Assembly: GCF_030269925.1 (NCBI RefSeq)
Contig: NC_085133.1
Coordinates: 5,104,001 to 5,168,000, forward strand
Direction of reading: 5' to 3'
Source: Bombyx mori
Taxonomy: Eukaryota > Arthropoda > Insecta > Lepidoptera > Bombycidae
Length of the DNA stretch: 64,000 nucleotides
Below, one piece after another: positions 32,801-44,689 of the stretch; positions within the stretch are counted from its first letter, which is position 1, and each line of letters begins with the position of its first letter. The notes beneath the pieces are model-generated. The model did no database searches and was not told the DNA's origin. It saw only the letters and a list, made by a program, of their open reading frames with translations. The translations under genes and the position numbers were made by a program.

Positions 32801-35800
32801 TCGTCGTACTCGTCGCTTGCGATGATAGACATTACGAGCGAATTAACCCACAGATACAGCCCACTGAGTTTCTCGACGGATTTTCTCAGTGGGTCGCGTT
32901 TCCGATCCGGTGGTAGATTCTGCGAAGCACTGCTCTTGCTAGGGTTAGTGTTAGCAACACTCCGTTTGAGCCCTGTGAGCTCACCTACACACATTAGGGT
33001 GAAGCTGAAATAGCCTCTCAAGGCTATCAGCATATAAAGGAAAAGAAAATAAATAAATGGAGATGCGTTAATAATTCATTTGTTAACATCAAACCCGGGG
33101 ATAATTTTCAATCCTCTATTGGTATTTATTTTAATCCTTAACAAATCATTATGTTGATAAAATCTAATTTAAACTTCAAGTTTTTGCGGAAACCCTACTT
33201 CTGCTTATACATGAGAACGGTATTTAATTATAGTTCGGTCGACGTCCGACAGGCGGCCCCTGAGTAGTTCGGGCAGCCCGACATCTCTCGTACAATCCAC
33301 GTCAGTCATCCCGGACTGGACATTGAACAATTTTTTTGAAGATTCTTAATCTATTTTTACTGGTAGTAGGACCTTTTGTGAGTCAGCACGGCAGGTACCA
33401 CCGCCCCGCCTATTTTTGCCGTGAAGCAGTAACGCGTTTCGGTTTGAAGGGCGGGGCAGCCGTTGTAACTATACTGAGACCTTAGAACTTATATCTCAAG
33501 GTGGGTGGCGCATTTACTTTGTAGATGTCTATGGGCTCCAGTAACCACTTAACACCAGGTGGGCTGTGAGCTCGTCCACTCATCTAAGCAATAAAAAAAA
33601 ATCATTGACACAGCTATATATTTTTTGTTTTTTCATTTAATAAATCCAATGGTTTAATATCTACTAAACTGACCCACAGGTAATTCTAGTACGAATGCAG
33701 AAAAGAGCGGTTCAAAAGATGGTAAGACCAATTTACTTTCTCCCTTTTTTTTTAAATTTTTTTTTTTTTTTTTTTATTGATTGATTAGACGTGTGGACGA
33801 GCTCACAGCCCACCTGGTGTTAAGTGGTTACTGGAACCCATAGACATCTACAACGTAAATGCGCCACACCCCTTGAGATATAAGTTCTAAGGTCACAGTT
33901 TTAAAAAAATTATTTAAAAAAAAAAAAAAATTTCAATATATTTCTATATACCATTACCCATTTCCCATTTCAGGTAATCAATCGAACTATATACCGACGA
34001 CAGTGGTCACATCGTCACATATAAACAACGTAGTCAATTCTAAGTGAGTACACGAGATTTGAAATGAAAACATTCAAGTGCGGTGCCTGTTTTAGTGAAA
34101 AGTGTATAGATACATTTCAACTTAATCGTTACATTTAAATGAGACTCGCCAATCGAGATAACTTCACAAATGATAGTACGCTTTCAATGCGTGACGATTT
34201 ATAAAGTAAGACCTAATTGCATTCTCTCATAAGATATTGAAATATAATATTTGATTATATTTATGAATTAAAAGTTGGCTCAAGCAAGCCCATATTTTTT
34301 TATTTTTTTTTGTTGCCTTCATGAGTGAACGAGCTCACAGCCCACCTGCTGTTAAGTGGTTACTGGAGCTCATAGACATCTACAACGTAAATGCGCCACC
34401 CACCTTGAGATATAAGTTCTAAGGTCTCAGTATAGTTACAACGGCTGCCCCACCCTTCAAACCGAAACGCATTACTGCTTCACGGCAGAAATAGGCAGGG
34501 TGGTGGTACCTACCCTCGCGGACTCACAAGAGGTCCCACTACCAGTAAGTAGAGGTCCTACCGTCTCCCAGTCCCATTAAAAGAATTGTTCATAGATCTA
34601 AAGAGGAATGTGCGAATGGCAGTACCAGTTCGAGCAGCAGTAGCAGTAGCAGGAGCGACAGCAGTGATAGCAGCAGCAGTAGTAGCGGTAGCAGTGCCAA
34701 CGGGAAGGAAGCCTGGCCCAGCCTCGGGTCCTCCCCTCCTTCAGATAGTCCCGCCAGAAAACAAACGAGTCCGAAACCACAACAATTACACGGTATGTTT
34801 CAACTGTAGTTGCATCACTGTACTGTGTGGTGTCTAGAGTAGCAATCGCCTGTCTCTCGAGGGCCCGTTCTAAGTAACCCCATGGGTCCACGGCGATTGG
34901 ACAATCGCCTGATCTGACTGTATTGCGATTGATAACCGATTTACTGGTGGTGGGCTACTCCGGTTTGAGCCCCGTGAGCTCACCTACTAGTTAAGGTTAC
35001 GTTGAAATAGCCTCTCAAGGCTTAGGTAGAAAAAAAAAGGTGGTAGGGCCTATTCTAAGCTCACAGGCCCATAGATACTGTCATCCTGACTATTTTTGAA
35101 GCAGTCATTCGTTCTGGTTTGAGGTTTAGGATAACCATTATCAAACCCTTCCAACTAGTCTGAGGTTAGGTTAAAGTGGGCAGTTAAGTTCACGTACAAG
35201 ATCACTGGTAGCTCTTGTAATATCTACAAGCCTGAGTGGTTTTATAATGACAACAATAAAAATAATTTGTGACTAGTAAATTTTTTGATAGTAATAAGAA
35301 AAAAATGACCTCTGAGTAGGGCCTGAGTTGTGCATATAAAATAATAATAATAAAAAAAACAGGATTCAAATCAAAGTAAATATTGATTTTGAAAATAAGT
35401 ATTATTAAAGATTATAGTATTTAGAAAAAGAAGGTTACATGCTTTTAATGCGTACTAACACTATTATGTATTTAGTTTTGTCGAAAACGACAGACGATGG
35501 TGATCTAAAATCTATATATCTAAATACATATAGGCAAAGACAAAACAATTAAGTACCCATAACCTCTGCGGTCCGTCGACCAATTTTTTTGTAACTTTTA
35601 TCGAGATTTAGTCTTATCTAGATTTAATCTATTTTATTAAAACTTTTATGGCCCGGTAACGAGACCTTTAAGCCAAGTCTTATATTTTCATTCTAAATTT
35701 TGAGGAGTCAGTGATTATGGTCAAATTTCTGATGCTGGTTGTTAAATTATTGACTTCCAACGGCTATCGCATGTTCCAATTAGATTTTTGAAATAATTAG

Positions 35801-38800
35801 AAAGCTTGTATATGTGTAGTGTATACCATGTTTATTTACATTCAACAAGGTCATCACATGGCATTTTCGATAACATGTAATCTCATGAAAGTTTAATCAG
35901 GCTGTGACGTTAATGATATTGTCGAAAAGATTACAATAGATTGTGTATTGTTAAAAAAATTGAGTTTTTAAGGCGATAAGTCAAGGTTTTTTTTTGTCAG
36001 AGATTGTAATGTTATTTGTAGATAAACATGATTTATTATCTAAATATATTGAAACTAGCTATACCCGTCCGCTTCTCTGGCCATTTAAAATTAACATTAT
36101 TATTTCTCACCCCCACAAAGATTCTCATCATTAACGCCAACCGCAACTGGTGTAGGGAGTCCAACACTCTTATAAATATTAGCCTATCCATTAAGTACAT
36201 GTATTTTCTACATGGATACCAAGTTTCAAGTCAATCGGATGCATGGTTCAGTAGTTATAACGAAACATCCGTAAAAAACCACTGTACATTTATATATTAT
36301 AGTATAGATAAGATTCCGTGTTTTTGTTTCTAGTTAAGTCACAAGAAAACGGCATATCAGGGTCGTCCAGTCCCACGGAACTGCACACGGACACGGCACA
36401 GCAGCAGGCACAAACGAGAAATGTTAAAGATACACACACCGACACAAACAGAACGAGAAATAAAGACACGAACGGCACGAGCACAACACACACAAAGAAA
36501 AGCAAAAACGAAAAGTCCAAACACAAGCCCGGCCACAGCACCGACAGCGGACCCGCGGACCACGCGCCGCGCCCGCACTCCTCGGTCTTCGAGACAGACT
36601 CGCAACACAACTACATCTCCAATGACCTGGACGAATTAGAATCGGATCGACATAGCCTGCTGGAGACCCACGACCTGCTGGAGAGCAGCGACCACAGCCT
36701 GCTGGACGACGACACCCACGACCTGCTCAACGACGCCGGCGACGTCCTCATGATGCAGAGGCACCGAGACATGCTGGCCGGGCTCGTCGACGGCGGTCAC
36801 CTGCTGCCGCAGCTCAAGGGGCCCGTGCTGAACGGCTACGGATTACTGGACAGAGATATTAGTTATGTTAACGATAGGCCAATTAGTCAAATGAACCAGG
36901 GTTTGCTGGACCAGAAGGAGATGCTGTTGAGGGAACGAGAGCAGAGCGACATGCTGCTGCGGCAGAGGGAGCTGCTGGCGCGGCAACACAACGTCATGGT
37001 CGAGCCTAAGCATTACATGCCCGCCTCCAGTATAGGAATGGAATCCGCTAGTGAACTATTAGGTGAGATCCATTTTGTTCTCAGTGCCATGCTAACTGAA
37101 TTGCTTAGGTATGTGGACGAGCTCACAGCCCACTTGGTTTTGAAATGGTTACTGGAGCCCATGGACATCTACAACGTTAATGCGCCACCCACCTTGAGAT
37201 ATAAGTTCTATGGTCTCAGTATAGTTACAACAGCTGCCCCACCCTTCAAACCGAAACGCATTACTGCTTCACGGCAGAAATAGGCGGGGCGGTGGTACCT
37301 ACCCGTGCGGACTCACAAGAGACTCACAATGTATATAAAGATCACATGCACTTATACACAAAACAAATGGACAACAATACTTGCTAGTATACGATGTGGA
37401 GCTGAGCTTAGTCAAGTGTGAGTACTTGCGTATTCGCTACAATATACTGTAAGGAAGATGGGACACGACCTCGGGGGTGCAGCCCAATACGTTGGTCCGA
37501 CCAGATCCGCACCGCTCTTGATTCCACATTTCACAACGCCCTCCACACCGCCAGAGACAAGAATAGATGAAGAAAGATCGTACGTGTGAAGGTGACACAA
37601 AAGGGTGGTCACGACCTTCAGCAATGAGGAATACGACGCAAGGAGGAGGACAATATACTGTTCCAAGTTGGATAGCGGCATCCTCGTAAGCTTAGATTGA
37701 ATCCGTTGTCTGTGCATTGCAGGTGCTAATTACCACCGGAGCCCCAGCATGGTGCCGGCGTTCGGCGCGCTGCCGCCCTACGCGCTGCCCCGGCCGCAGG
37801 TGCTGCACGCGCCGCCCGCGCACGCCGCGCACGCCGCGCTGCTCAACGGGTTCGACGCCGCACACAACGTACGTGCCCCGCACCACACGATTGGCTAATT
37901 ATATTCCACTAGTGGACCCGCAGTAGTCGAAATTCGACTATAATTTATTGAAATTATAAGTTTATACACTATTATGATTCTGTTGACAAGGATTATTATA
38001 CTTCTTTAATCACAGATTTCGCCAAGACTACACTTTAGACAATTATTATTAAAGACAAAACGATATTTAATTTATTCTCAATTTGACAACAATAACAAAA
38101 GTTTAACAATAAACAAATAATATGCATACGTGTGTGTGTCAAATACATGGTAGTGTGTGTAATGTTTTCTTTATTCATTTAATTTATGTTTTATGCATGA
38201 TTTTAAAAAAATATTAGCGTTGTGTACTCATTCTCTATGCTCTCTATAAGTGTGGGAAATTTCATACCCCTCCGTCCGCGCAATTTTCGTAAAAAGGGGT
38301 ACAAAGTTTTTGCTTTACGTATTAATATATAGATACTAGCTGACCGGGCAGACTTCGTAGTGCCTCAATCGATAAATAAAAGACTTGTATAAAATAAACT
38401 TAAAACAAACAAAAGGAATCCGTTCGATGGGGGACACATCAAAGGAAAAACAAAATTGTTTGTTTGTATTTCATTCGAGCATTTTCATATTTATCAAACC
38501 TTCTCTGGACTTCCACTTGAGATATTAATTTCTAAGGTCTCACTATAGTTACAACGGCTATCCTAATCTTCAGACCGAAACGCATTGCTGCTTCACGGCA
38601 GAAATAGGCGGGGTGGTGGTACCTACCCGCGCGGTCTTACCATTATACCCCGGCAAACAGACAAATAGACACATGTAAGCTTTGGTAGAAAGAATTATAA
38701 TTATACCCCGCCCCGCTTAGCTTACTATGCAGTTATAGTAATGAGCAACATACGTTAGTCAGTCAGTGGTTAACGTGCAGCGATCCACCGCGGTAAGTGA

Positions 38801-41800
38801 CTTGAATAAACATGTAATGTAATGTTTTATTGATCGCTCCGATGAAGTTTCCGGAGGAGAGCGCACAACGGACCACCAACACACGCACACGCCTCCTCCT
38901 TCTTCACCCTAAATACTTCACAACAATGCAAAATATTAGTCTAGTCTCGGTCTGTGAATGAAAACTGAAATGTGTAGATCTGGTGCCGCGGGACTCGCGT
39001 GGAGTAAAGTTCCTCTCGATTACAGAGTGAAGGTCGATATTTAGCGGAGAACATGGATAAGTTCTTCACGGACTTCCACAAGGCGCAGCAGCTGCGGCTG
39101 CACGCGCGCGCCGGCGACGAGCGGCGCTACCAGCTGCCGCGGAACGTGCTCAGCGCGGAGGCACTCGAGATGGAACACAAGCAGAGGTGACGCCGCTTTG
39201 TTACTACACGTATTTTTTTTTAAGAGATTTTATACCCTGGTAACTAAAACCTTTAAGTCATGTCTTATTTTAACTTATATTCTAATTTTTATGAACAATG
39301 ATAATATGCAGTGAAATGAAATGAAATGAGATGATATGGGATGAAATATAATCTCAGTAAAATGGTGGTCATTTACGAGATTTTTTCAGTGGACTTTTTA
39401 GAGGAACCCGAGAAGTTACGTCCAGCAGCTTTGTTTCATACATTTTGCGCTTCACTAGTGCATAGTGGTGCGACAGTAGCGGCCGTACTCTTTAAATCAA
39501 AAAGGTCACGTGCGACAGAGATAGACAGACAGATAACGCGTTCTTCTTCTATATCGTTCCCTCAATGCTAAGGATCGCGACCACAGGTGACGTTCCTCCA
39601 CAGTGCTCGGTCGTGGGTGGCGTGGACCGCATGGTACAGACTACCACCTAGTGCTTCCCTTACTAGATCTGACCATCTGCTTGGTTATGGCATCGTGTTA
39701 CGTGTCTCTTATTTACATTATCAAAATCGTTCGTAACCTCATACTATGTTCTTGTCTAAACGATTAGATACTTGCTGTAATAATCGAGACACAAATGAAT
39801 ATGCTTTAATAAAATATCCTCCTCCTCATTGCGACGTGTTCCTCAGTGTTGAGGGTCGTGACCATTACGGAGTACTTTCGTTAGGACTATGTTCCTCCAT
39901 TCCCTTTCGTCCTCTGCGCAGTGGATAGCGACATTGATACTGAAGTCCAATGTCGTCTTAATTTGAGCGAACCAGCGCATGGGACTACGCCCCCTAGGCC
40001 TCTTTCCTTCTACTTTGCTAGTGATGAGTAGTCTTTCGAGATTGTCACTCTTTTTCATCGCAACGTGACCGAAAAACTCGAAAATCCTACTTAGGCAAGT
40101 GGTGGAGAGTCTTGTGGAGACACCTAATTCTTCAAGATTGATGCGTTGATCTAGGGAATCCGCAGCATTTAAATAGGGATAAAATATAGCGGCCCTTTTT
40201 TCCGAACTGACAGTATTAGTTGAAACAAGTTACAATCTGTCTGTAAATTAGTTGTGTATGGAAGCGTAGGTCTCGCCCAGCTTCCTCTATTGCTTTCTAT
40301 AAGCCGCTATTTTCCTTCAGATAATTCCCAGTGGTAACCTTAAATCGTCCTTTTCATCCTTTAACTATCAGTCAAGTTAGTTAAGTTTTCTTGCCAATGC
40401 TGATAGCCTTGAAAGGCTATATCAGCGTTACCAAACGAGCAGGTGAGCTCATGGGACTCAAACCTAGCAAAGTTGCTAATACTGGCCCTAGCAAGAGCCG
40501 TGCTTCGCAGAATCTACCACCGGATCGGAAACGCGACCCACTGAGAAGATCCAACGAGAAACTCAGTGGGCTGTGTCTGTGGGTCTCATCGAGCCCTGGT
40601 TCGGCGAAGACGATGACCGGTGCTTGAGGTACCTAAAAGCACCGTTAGTGGATCGGGAGGATCCAAAATGACGTTAAGTCGCCTATGTCTTAATCTTTGT
40701 TTCTTGCAATCCGACTTCCAACGATATTGTCCTTGTGATGTGGTTGATGCCGTAATTGATGCCGTTAATAATTGTATCAAAAAGTGCTTTTTTTTTAATT
40801 TAGATGTTGTGTTTGTTCATATTAATAATACTAAGTCATGATTGTGCTTCAGAATGAACAACGTACGTAGTGGCGAGCCGGCGGGCCGGGCGGCGGGCGA
40901 TGGCGACGACGACTTAGACTTTGATCCGTTTAAAGAGACACAGAAAGCGTTTGCGGAACTCATGGAGAATGAAATGATGCAAAATGCCGTTTCGGGCGGG
41001 TTAGTTACGATATATCAATTTGGAGAGAATTTATAGAAAAAAAATATTATGTTGAGTTAATTGCGTTTACTCGATAAGCATGAGCTGGGGCATTGTCCCT
41101 GACATTGCAGATGTCCATGAGTCATGGTGATCACTAAGTATATTGCCAGTCGTGTCCGCCGTGCAATAAAAAAATCAATACTACAATATATAATACTACC
41201 CTATATTTTATAAGTATAAAAAACAAATGGTACTATTAAATTAGTAGCTATACATATTATTGGCTTCCTAAAAACCGTCTTAACTTTATTTGCACTTCTA
41301 AGGACTCGCTTTGGTATCGGATGGTGACATTTCCTACGCACTTTAATGTGGTCGCTGTGGTCTATGCTCACCATGACGTTATTCGTATGTATTTAGTACA
41401 CCGTTTTAACAGTCACTTACAACGTTTAGTGTATCTGAAAAAATCTTAAAAATATATTCACGATGTTTCTCTTTTTCTTTTTTAAACAATAAGTTTTTTG
41501 TATTATTTGTCTAATTTGAATGTCTGAATTTATTTATTCTTAACAGGCGCCTATTGTTTGCTCCATGAAAATTCAAACTATGATTTTGGCTTTGTTAATA
41601 AATGATTATGTATTTATTTCACCACTTAACACTAGGTGGGCTGTGAGCTCATCCACTCATCTAAGCAATAAAAAAAATAAAAAAAATTGTTACTAGCTGA
41701 CCCGGCAGACTTCGTAGTGCCTCAATCGATAAATAAAAGATCTAAACTTTTGTATAAAATAAACATAAAACAAACAAAAGGACGGACGGGGGACACATCA

Positions 41801-43020
41801 AAGGGAAAACAAAATTGTTATTTTTATTTAATTCCGAGCATTTTCATATTTATTTAACTTTTAAACCTTCTCTGGACTTCCACAAATAATTCAAGACCAA
41901 AATTAGCAAAATCAGTCCAGCCGTTCTCGAGTTTTAGCGAGACTAACGAACGGCAATTCATTTATATATTAACATATATAGATTATTTTGATTGTTTATA
42001 ACAGTGACAACGCACGTCGATCCAGGTTAGCGCCGCCGGGCTTCAGTCATGTCAATAACACGTACGGCGCCGGCGGGCCGCGCCTCCACGCCGCACAACA
42101 AGGTACTGCTGCTGATGTCATTGCTTTTATTTATATTATATTCAATAAGACAGTATAAGAATTTTACAAAAAGAAGGATAGGCTTATGTAGGTGGCACCC
42201 ATTTTGAGTGCTTCATAAATGGTATATTTTTGGTTTGTTTGACTGTATTACGTAGGGAAATGGTAGGCAGTGTTCTATTGGAAAAATTAAAAAGAGGACT
42301 AAAAATAATGCATAGCACAGCCTAAAATTGGCAAAAACGAAAATGAAATTAGAATATAATTACTCAAAAGTTAGAATAATTTGACAAAAATTTTCTAACA
42401 TCAATCCCTAGTTTAAGGTACTTACAGAACGTCTTGCATAAACAAATTCTTAACAGCTGATAGTGCCGGACGCGTTACAAGCTTACATGTTTTATTATGA
42501 TCGCTATACCCGTTATAGTCGTTATACCAATAGAACTGGTGATATAATACGAACGTGGGCGCCCGCATGCACCTGTGTGCTTAGTGCAAGTTTTTTAACG
42601 TTCTCGATAGCGTAAAAGCTAGCTCATATTTGTATGGAATGGGATCGTTTGCCTACGTTTGCCGCTAGGGGCGCTGTTCTAACTGCATACAAAATTAAGC
42701 CTTACAATTAATTTCGTTTCATTTCGATAACATAAGTGATTGTAGAGCCTGTTCCAGGGTATAACACGAACAGTCCGATGTTCTCGGACTGGACGCAGAT
42801 GGACCCCGCGATCATGTCGACTTCGGTGAGCGGCGGCAGCGGCCTGTCGCAGCACCAGCACGACATGTTCGTGCGGTTCAACGCGCTGGGCGTGACGCAG
42901 GCGCCGCCCGCCCCGCCCGCCCAGCCCGCGCCCGCCTGGCCGCCCTACGTGCCCCTGCCGCCCGGCTTCACGCCCGCGCAGGCCGCCCGCCCCCGCCCCG
43001 AACCCATCGACGCCAAGTGA
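26859..43020 (+). CDS. CNOT4: CNOT4: CCR4-NOT-associated RING E3 ubiquitin ligase, 16 coding exons
   Basis: Exons 26859-26891, 27766-27840, 28202-28315, 29415-29564, 30537-30623, 31620-31809, 32492-32629, 33680-33721, 33974-34043, 34596-34792, 36334-37062, 37723-37868, 39026-39186, 40853-40999, 42005-42102 and 42746-43020 join in frame to 883 residues with GT/AG borders. The C4C4 RING has Cys at 14, 17, 31, 33, 38, 41, 53 and 56, the spacing of human CNOT4. An RRM follows (about 108-195: NLVFVVGLP, KIHKVVI, ASAYVTY), then a CCCH finger (YCANFMKNQPCPKPDCMYLH). The rest is disordered: a Ser-rich tract (exon 10), a charged Leu-rich segment (exon 11), and a Pro-rich end. The family ubiquitinates targets on stalled ribosomes and works with the CCR4-NOT deadenylase. 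A 5' UTR exon is not identified. Many introns carry TEs. Confidence 0.93.
28750..28893 (+). repeat. Bm1 SINE, 5'-truncated
   Basis: 3' half of Bm1 ending CTCATCAAAGTAATAAAAAAA. It is in CNOT4 intron 3. Confidence 0.7.
29108..29381 (+). mobile_element. Jockey-like LINE 3' fragment with 14-bp target duplication
   Basis: Same 3' UTR type as 7141-8334, ending TTCAATCATAAAATAT. It is flanked by AATAATAGTATCGT at 29094-29107 and 29382-29395. It lies in CNOT4 intron 3, and the right duplication ends 20 bases before exon 4. Confidence 0.85.
29646..29999 (-). repeat. Bm1 SINE with amplified 27-bp terminus
   Basis: Full-length Bm1 in reverse orientation. Its 5'-terminal 27 bases (ACTCACAAGAGGTCCTACCA and on) occur five times in tandem at about 29866-29999. 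It is in CNOT4 intron 4. Confidence 0.8.
30030..30298 (+). repeat. Jockey-like LINE 3' fragment
   Basis: It carries TTCTCGCCGGATCTTCTCA, TAGATTCTGCGAAGCA and an A tail after TAGGTAGG, as in the 3' UTR of the LINEs at 12.8 and 18.2 kb. It is in CNOT4 intron 4. Confidence 0.7.
31225..31541. mobile_element. TA-flanked MITE (Tc1/mariner-like)
   Basis: The ends CTAGGTGTTAGGAGACCG and CGGTCTCCTAACACCCAG are inverted with one mismatch and both are flanked by TA. The 317-bp interior is non-coding. It is in CNOT4 intron 5, about 80 bp before exon 6. Confidence 0.6.
31858..32343. repeat. Direct repeats of about 135 bp flanking a Bm1 copy
   Basis: 31858-31994 and 32208-32343 are diverged copies (shared blocks TTTCATGATTGGTT and AATAGCATTTGAGTCCCC). 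Bm1 on the minus strand occupies 31995-32206 between them. It is in CNOT4 intron 6. Confidence 0.7.
31995..32206 (-). repeat. Bm1 SINE
   Basis: T-run then TTGCTTAGATGGGTGGATGA, ending in GGCAGAGATAGGCGG. It lacks the CCTACCACCAG terminus. Confidence 0.75.
32765..33055 (+). repeat. Jockey-like LINE 3' fragment
   Basis: End of the ORF2 basic tail region and 3' UTR (TTCTCAGTGGGTCGCGTTTC, CTCTCAAGGCTATCAGCAT). It is in CNOT4 intron 7. Confidence 0.7.
33358..33602 (+). repeat. Bm1 SINE
   Basis: Starts TACTGGTAGTAGGACC and ends CATCTAAGCAATAAAAAAAA. It is in CNOT4 intron 7, 77 bp before exon 8. Confidence 0.8.
33747..33897 (-). repeat. Bm1 SINE, partial
   Basis: Long T-run then GACGAGCTCACAGCCCACC. 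It is broken off after GTTCTAAGGTCA. It is in CNOT4 intron 8, about 75 bp before exon 9. Confidence 0.75.
34291..34562 (-). repeat. Bm1 SINE
   Basis: T-run, GAGCTCACAGCCCACCTGCT, through GGACTCACAAGAGGTCC. It ends about 33 bp before CNOT4 exon 10. Confidence 0.8.
34950..35037 (+). repeat. Jockey-like LINE terminal fragment
   Basis: Only the last part of the 3' UTR (GAGCTCACCTACTAGTTAAG, GCCTCTCAAGGC) and A tail. It is in CNOT4 intron 10. Confidence 0.6.
36055..36308 (-). mobile_element. Short Helitron-like element
   Basis: On the minus strand it begins TCTATACT after A and ends CTAG before T, the Helitron rule. It ends 25 bp before CNOT4 exon 11. The 3' hairpin is weak. Confidence 0.45.
37100..37322 (-). 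repeat. Bm1 SINE
   Basis: TTGCTTAGGTATGTGGACGA through GTGCGGACTCACAAGA. It starts 38 bp after the donor of CNOT4 exon 11. The exon 11 frame stays open into it, but the splice donor GTGAGA at 37063 makes this read-through incidental. Confidence 0.75.
37909..38333 (-). mobile_element. Short Helitron
   Basis: On the minus strand it begins A|TCTATATATTAATACG and ends with hairpin TAGTCGAATTTCGACTA, a short spacer and CTAG|T. It is homologous along its length to 58945-59344 in the opposite orientation. It is in CNOT4 intron 12. Confidence 0.75.
38336..38512 (-). mobile_element. Truncated Helitron-like element
   Basis: CTAGCTGACC.GGCAGACTTCG end as at 41693. It is cut by the Bm1 fragment that follows. 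Confidence 0.45.
38513..38641 (-). repeat. Bm1 SINE fragment
   Basis: Middle of Bm1 only (GAGATATTAATTTCTAAGGT to CCTACCCGCGCGG). Confidence 0.65.
39211..39565. repeat. Dispersed repeat shared with 50448-50870
   Basis: Both copies have AAGAGATTTTAT, ACCTTTAAGTCATGTCTTAT, GATGATATGGGATGAAATAT and TCAGTAAAATGGTGGTC in the same order. A small piece recurs near 35648. Class unknown. It is in CNOT4 intron 13, beginning about 25 bp after the donor. Confidence 0.6.
39600..40200 (-). pseudogene. Decayed LINE RT C-terminal fragment (RTE-like)
   Basis: The frame 40058-39843 reads KVEGKRPRGRSPMRWFAQIK, then AEDEREWRNIV. This is the basic R.R.RP..RW..D and R..WR pattern at the end of RTE-clade LINE ORFs. 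The flanks show further degenerate matches in other frames. It is in CNOT4 intron 13. Confidence 0.5.
40391..40680 (-). repeat. Jockey-like LINE 3' fragment
   Basis: Contains the end of ORF2 ([18 protein letters not shown]) and 3' UTR, with the A tail toward 40391. Confidence 0.7.
41625..41688 (+). repeat. Bm1 SINE 3' end
   Basis: CACTTAACACTAGGTGGGCT to GCAATAAAAAAAATAAAAA. It is in CNOT4 intron 14. Confidence 0.65.
41693..41982 (-). mobile_element. Short Helitron-like element
   Basis: On the minus strand A|TCTATATATGTTAATATA to GGGTCAGCTAG|T. An imperfect hairpin (GGCACT.ACGA.AGTCTGCC) precedes the CTAG end. It is in CNOT4 intron 14, 22 bp before exon 15. Confidence 0.55.
42575..42696. 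repeat. MITE-like repeat, left TIR intact (copy 2)
   Basis: Starts GTGTGCTTAGTGCAAG, then the core shared with 6291-6460. It ends about 50 bp before the last CNOT4 exon. Confidence 0.6.
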
Positions 43021-43061
43021 ACTTGTGATAACCTCCCCCCCCCAACACACATATAATGATA

Positions 43062-43067
43062 AATAAA
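43062..43067 (+). terminator. CNOT4 polyadenylation signal AATAAA
   Basis: 41 bases after the stop codon. Another AATAAA lies near 43395. Confidence 0.5.
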
Positions 43068-43829
43068 CAGAGAGATATAATAACAGAGGAATTTGTAAAA
43101 TAAATTAACGTATTTTGTTTTATTTAATGGAAATTATTATTTATTCGAATTCGGCCCGGTCGTTGCAATATTTTATATCGTTTCGCCTCACAATATTTGT
43201 ATGTTCGTTATTATATTATTATTACCGGATCGTGAACCGTGTTGTGGACAGATTATATTTTCTATATTATAAATGAGATGCCGTTGACTCGCTGTTCCAT
43301 TTGTACCTTATAGTGACGTTAATATGAAAGTAATTAAAAGCAAGATGTTAAATTCGTTCTTTTCATGCAAACCCCTCCGCTCGCAACTGAAACAATAAAG
43401 TTCACATGTTACTTACACAGATAAGTAATAAACTAAAAATCAATTTAAAATGCATTCATCGTACTCCTTTCTGGGAATTTTGTTTCATTTCTTCCTTGTT
43501 TTTTTTTGCGACAACTTGTAATGCAGAAGCCTGCCGTCTCACCTTGCCTTAAAGTTAAACAAAAATAATCATATCACACATAGGGTGGGGTACAAAAATA
43601 CAAATCCCGCAGACTGGTGTCAAATTTTCTAATGAAATGCGTACTTGATACGTGTTCATGAAGGATTTTCGGGCGTATTGTAAGACCAGATTGACACCAC
43701 TGCCTTGTCTGGGCCGCGAAGCAGACACGCGGTTCGATTTGAAGGACCATTGGCAGCTGGCACTCTGGCCTGATGTCTTAAGTCAAAGGCGACTGTTATA
43801 TGATGTCTGTGAGCTAGTAACCCGTTTTT

Positions 43830-44100
43830 TTTCCTACCTAAGCTGATGGCCTTGTGAGGCTATATCAGCGTCGCCTTAACTAGTAGGTGAGCTCACGGGG
43901 CTCAAACCTGACGACGTTGCTAACACGAACCCTAGCAAGAGCCGTGCTTCGCGGAATCTACCATCGGATCGGAAACGCGACCCACTGAGAAGATCCGGCG
44001 AGAAACTCAGTGGGCTGTGTCTATGGGTTAATTTGCTCGTCGAGCCCTTCCTCGCAAGCGACGGGTTCGACGACAACGATGACCGGTGTAACCAGTATAT
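43830..44100 (-). repeat. Jockey-like LINE 3' fragment
   Basis: T-run, CTATATCAGCG, GTGAGCTCACGGGGCTCAAA, GAAACTCAGTGGGCTGTGTC. Confidence 0.7.
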
Positions 44101-44411
44101 ACTTTGTAGGCCACGAACTTTCACACTTCACCCATGCGTTAAGAAAGTAGTAAAAATATTTGTGGTATATTTCGAGTGCCATATCGTTTAGGGAAACTGT
44201 TTTTTTTTATACAGTGTTGTTGATAACATAGAAGTGGGTATTGTCAATGGTAACATGAAATATTGCTTAAATCCGATAAGAGTGCACTTTATTTTCCAAC
44301 GAGACTCGTGGCGATCGCAGATTGCCTAAACATGGGGGCCATTATTGGGCGAAAAGCGGCGGCTTAAATTACGGTGCATATCGATATATCAACATATCGA
44401 CCTATGAAACT

Positions 44412-44565
44412 TTTTTTTCTACCTAATCACTGGTAGCCTAAGGGGTTATTTACTCACAGACTGATAAGGCATTGTTAGTATTGACCCAAGCAAGAGCAGT
44501 GCTTCGCTGAATCTACCACACCGGATCGGAATCGCGACCCACTAAAAACTCCTGTATCTATGGGA
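44412..44565 (-). repeat. Degenerate Jockey-like LINE 3' fragment
   Basis: Retains GAGCAGTGCTTCGCTGAATC, GGATCGGAATCGCGACCCAC. Confidence 0.55.
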
Positions 44566-44689
44566 CTAATGAAACGTTCTAACGGTCTGGCATGAACATT
44601 GCAATGGTAATTTAAGTCAGAATTAGTTTAAATCTTATATTATATTATGTTATACCTTTAAACGAGCAATTCTTGTATATTAATATATA

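Noticed and set aside
34598..34891. Minus-strand frame rich in Cys and Tyr opposite the Ser tract
   Set aside because: Antisense of AGC/AGT serine codons in CNOT4 exon 10.
37063..37283. The CNOT4 exon 11 frame stays open through a Bm1 SINE, suggesting exonisation
   Set aside because: A good donor (GTGAGA) lies at 37063, and joining it to 37723 keeps frame. The open extension is likely chance.
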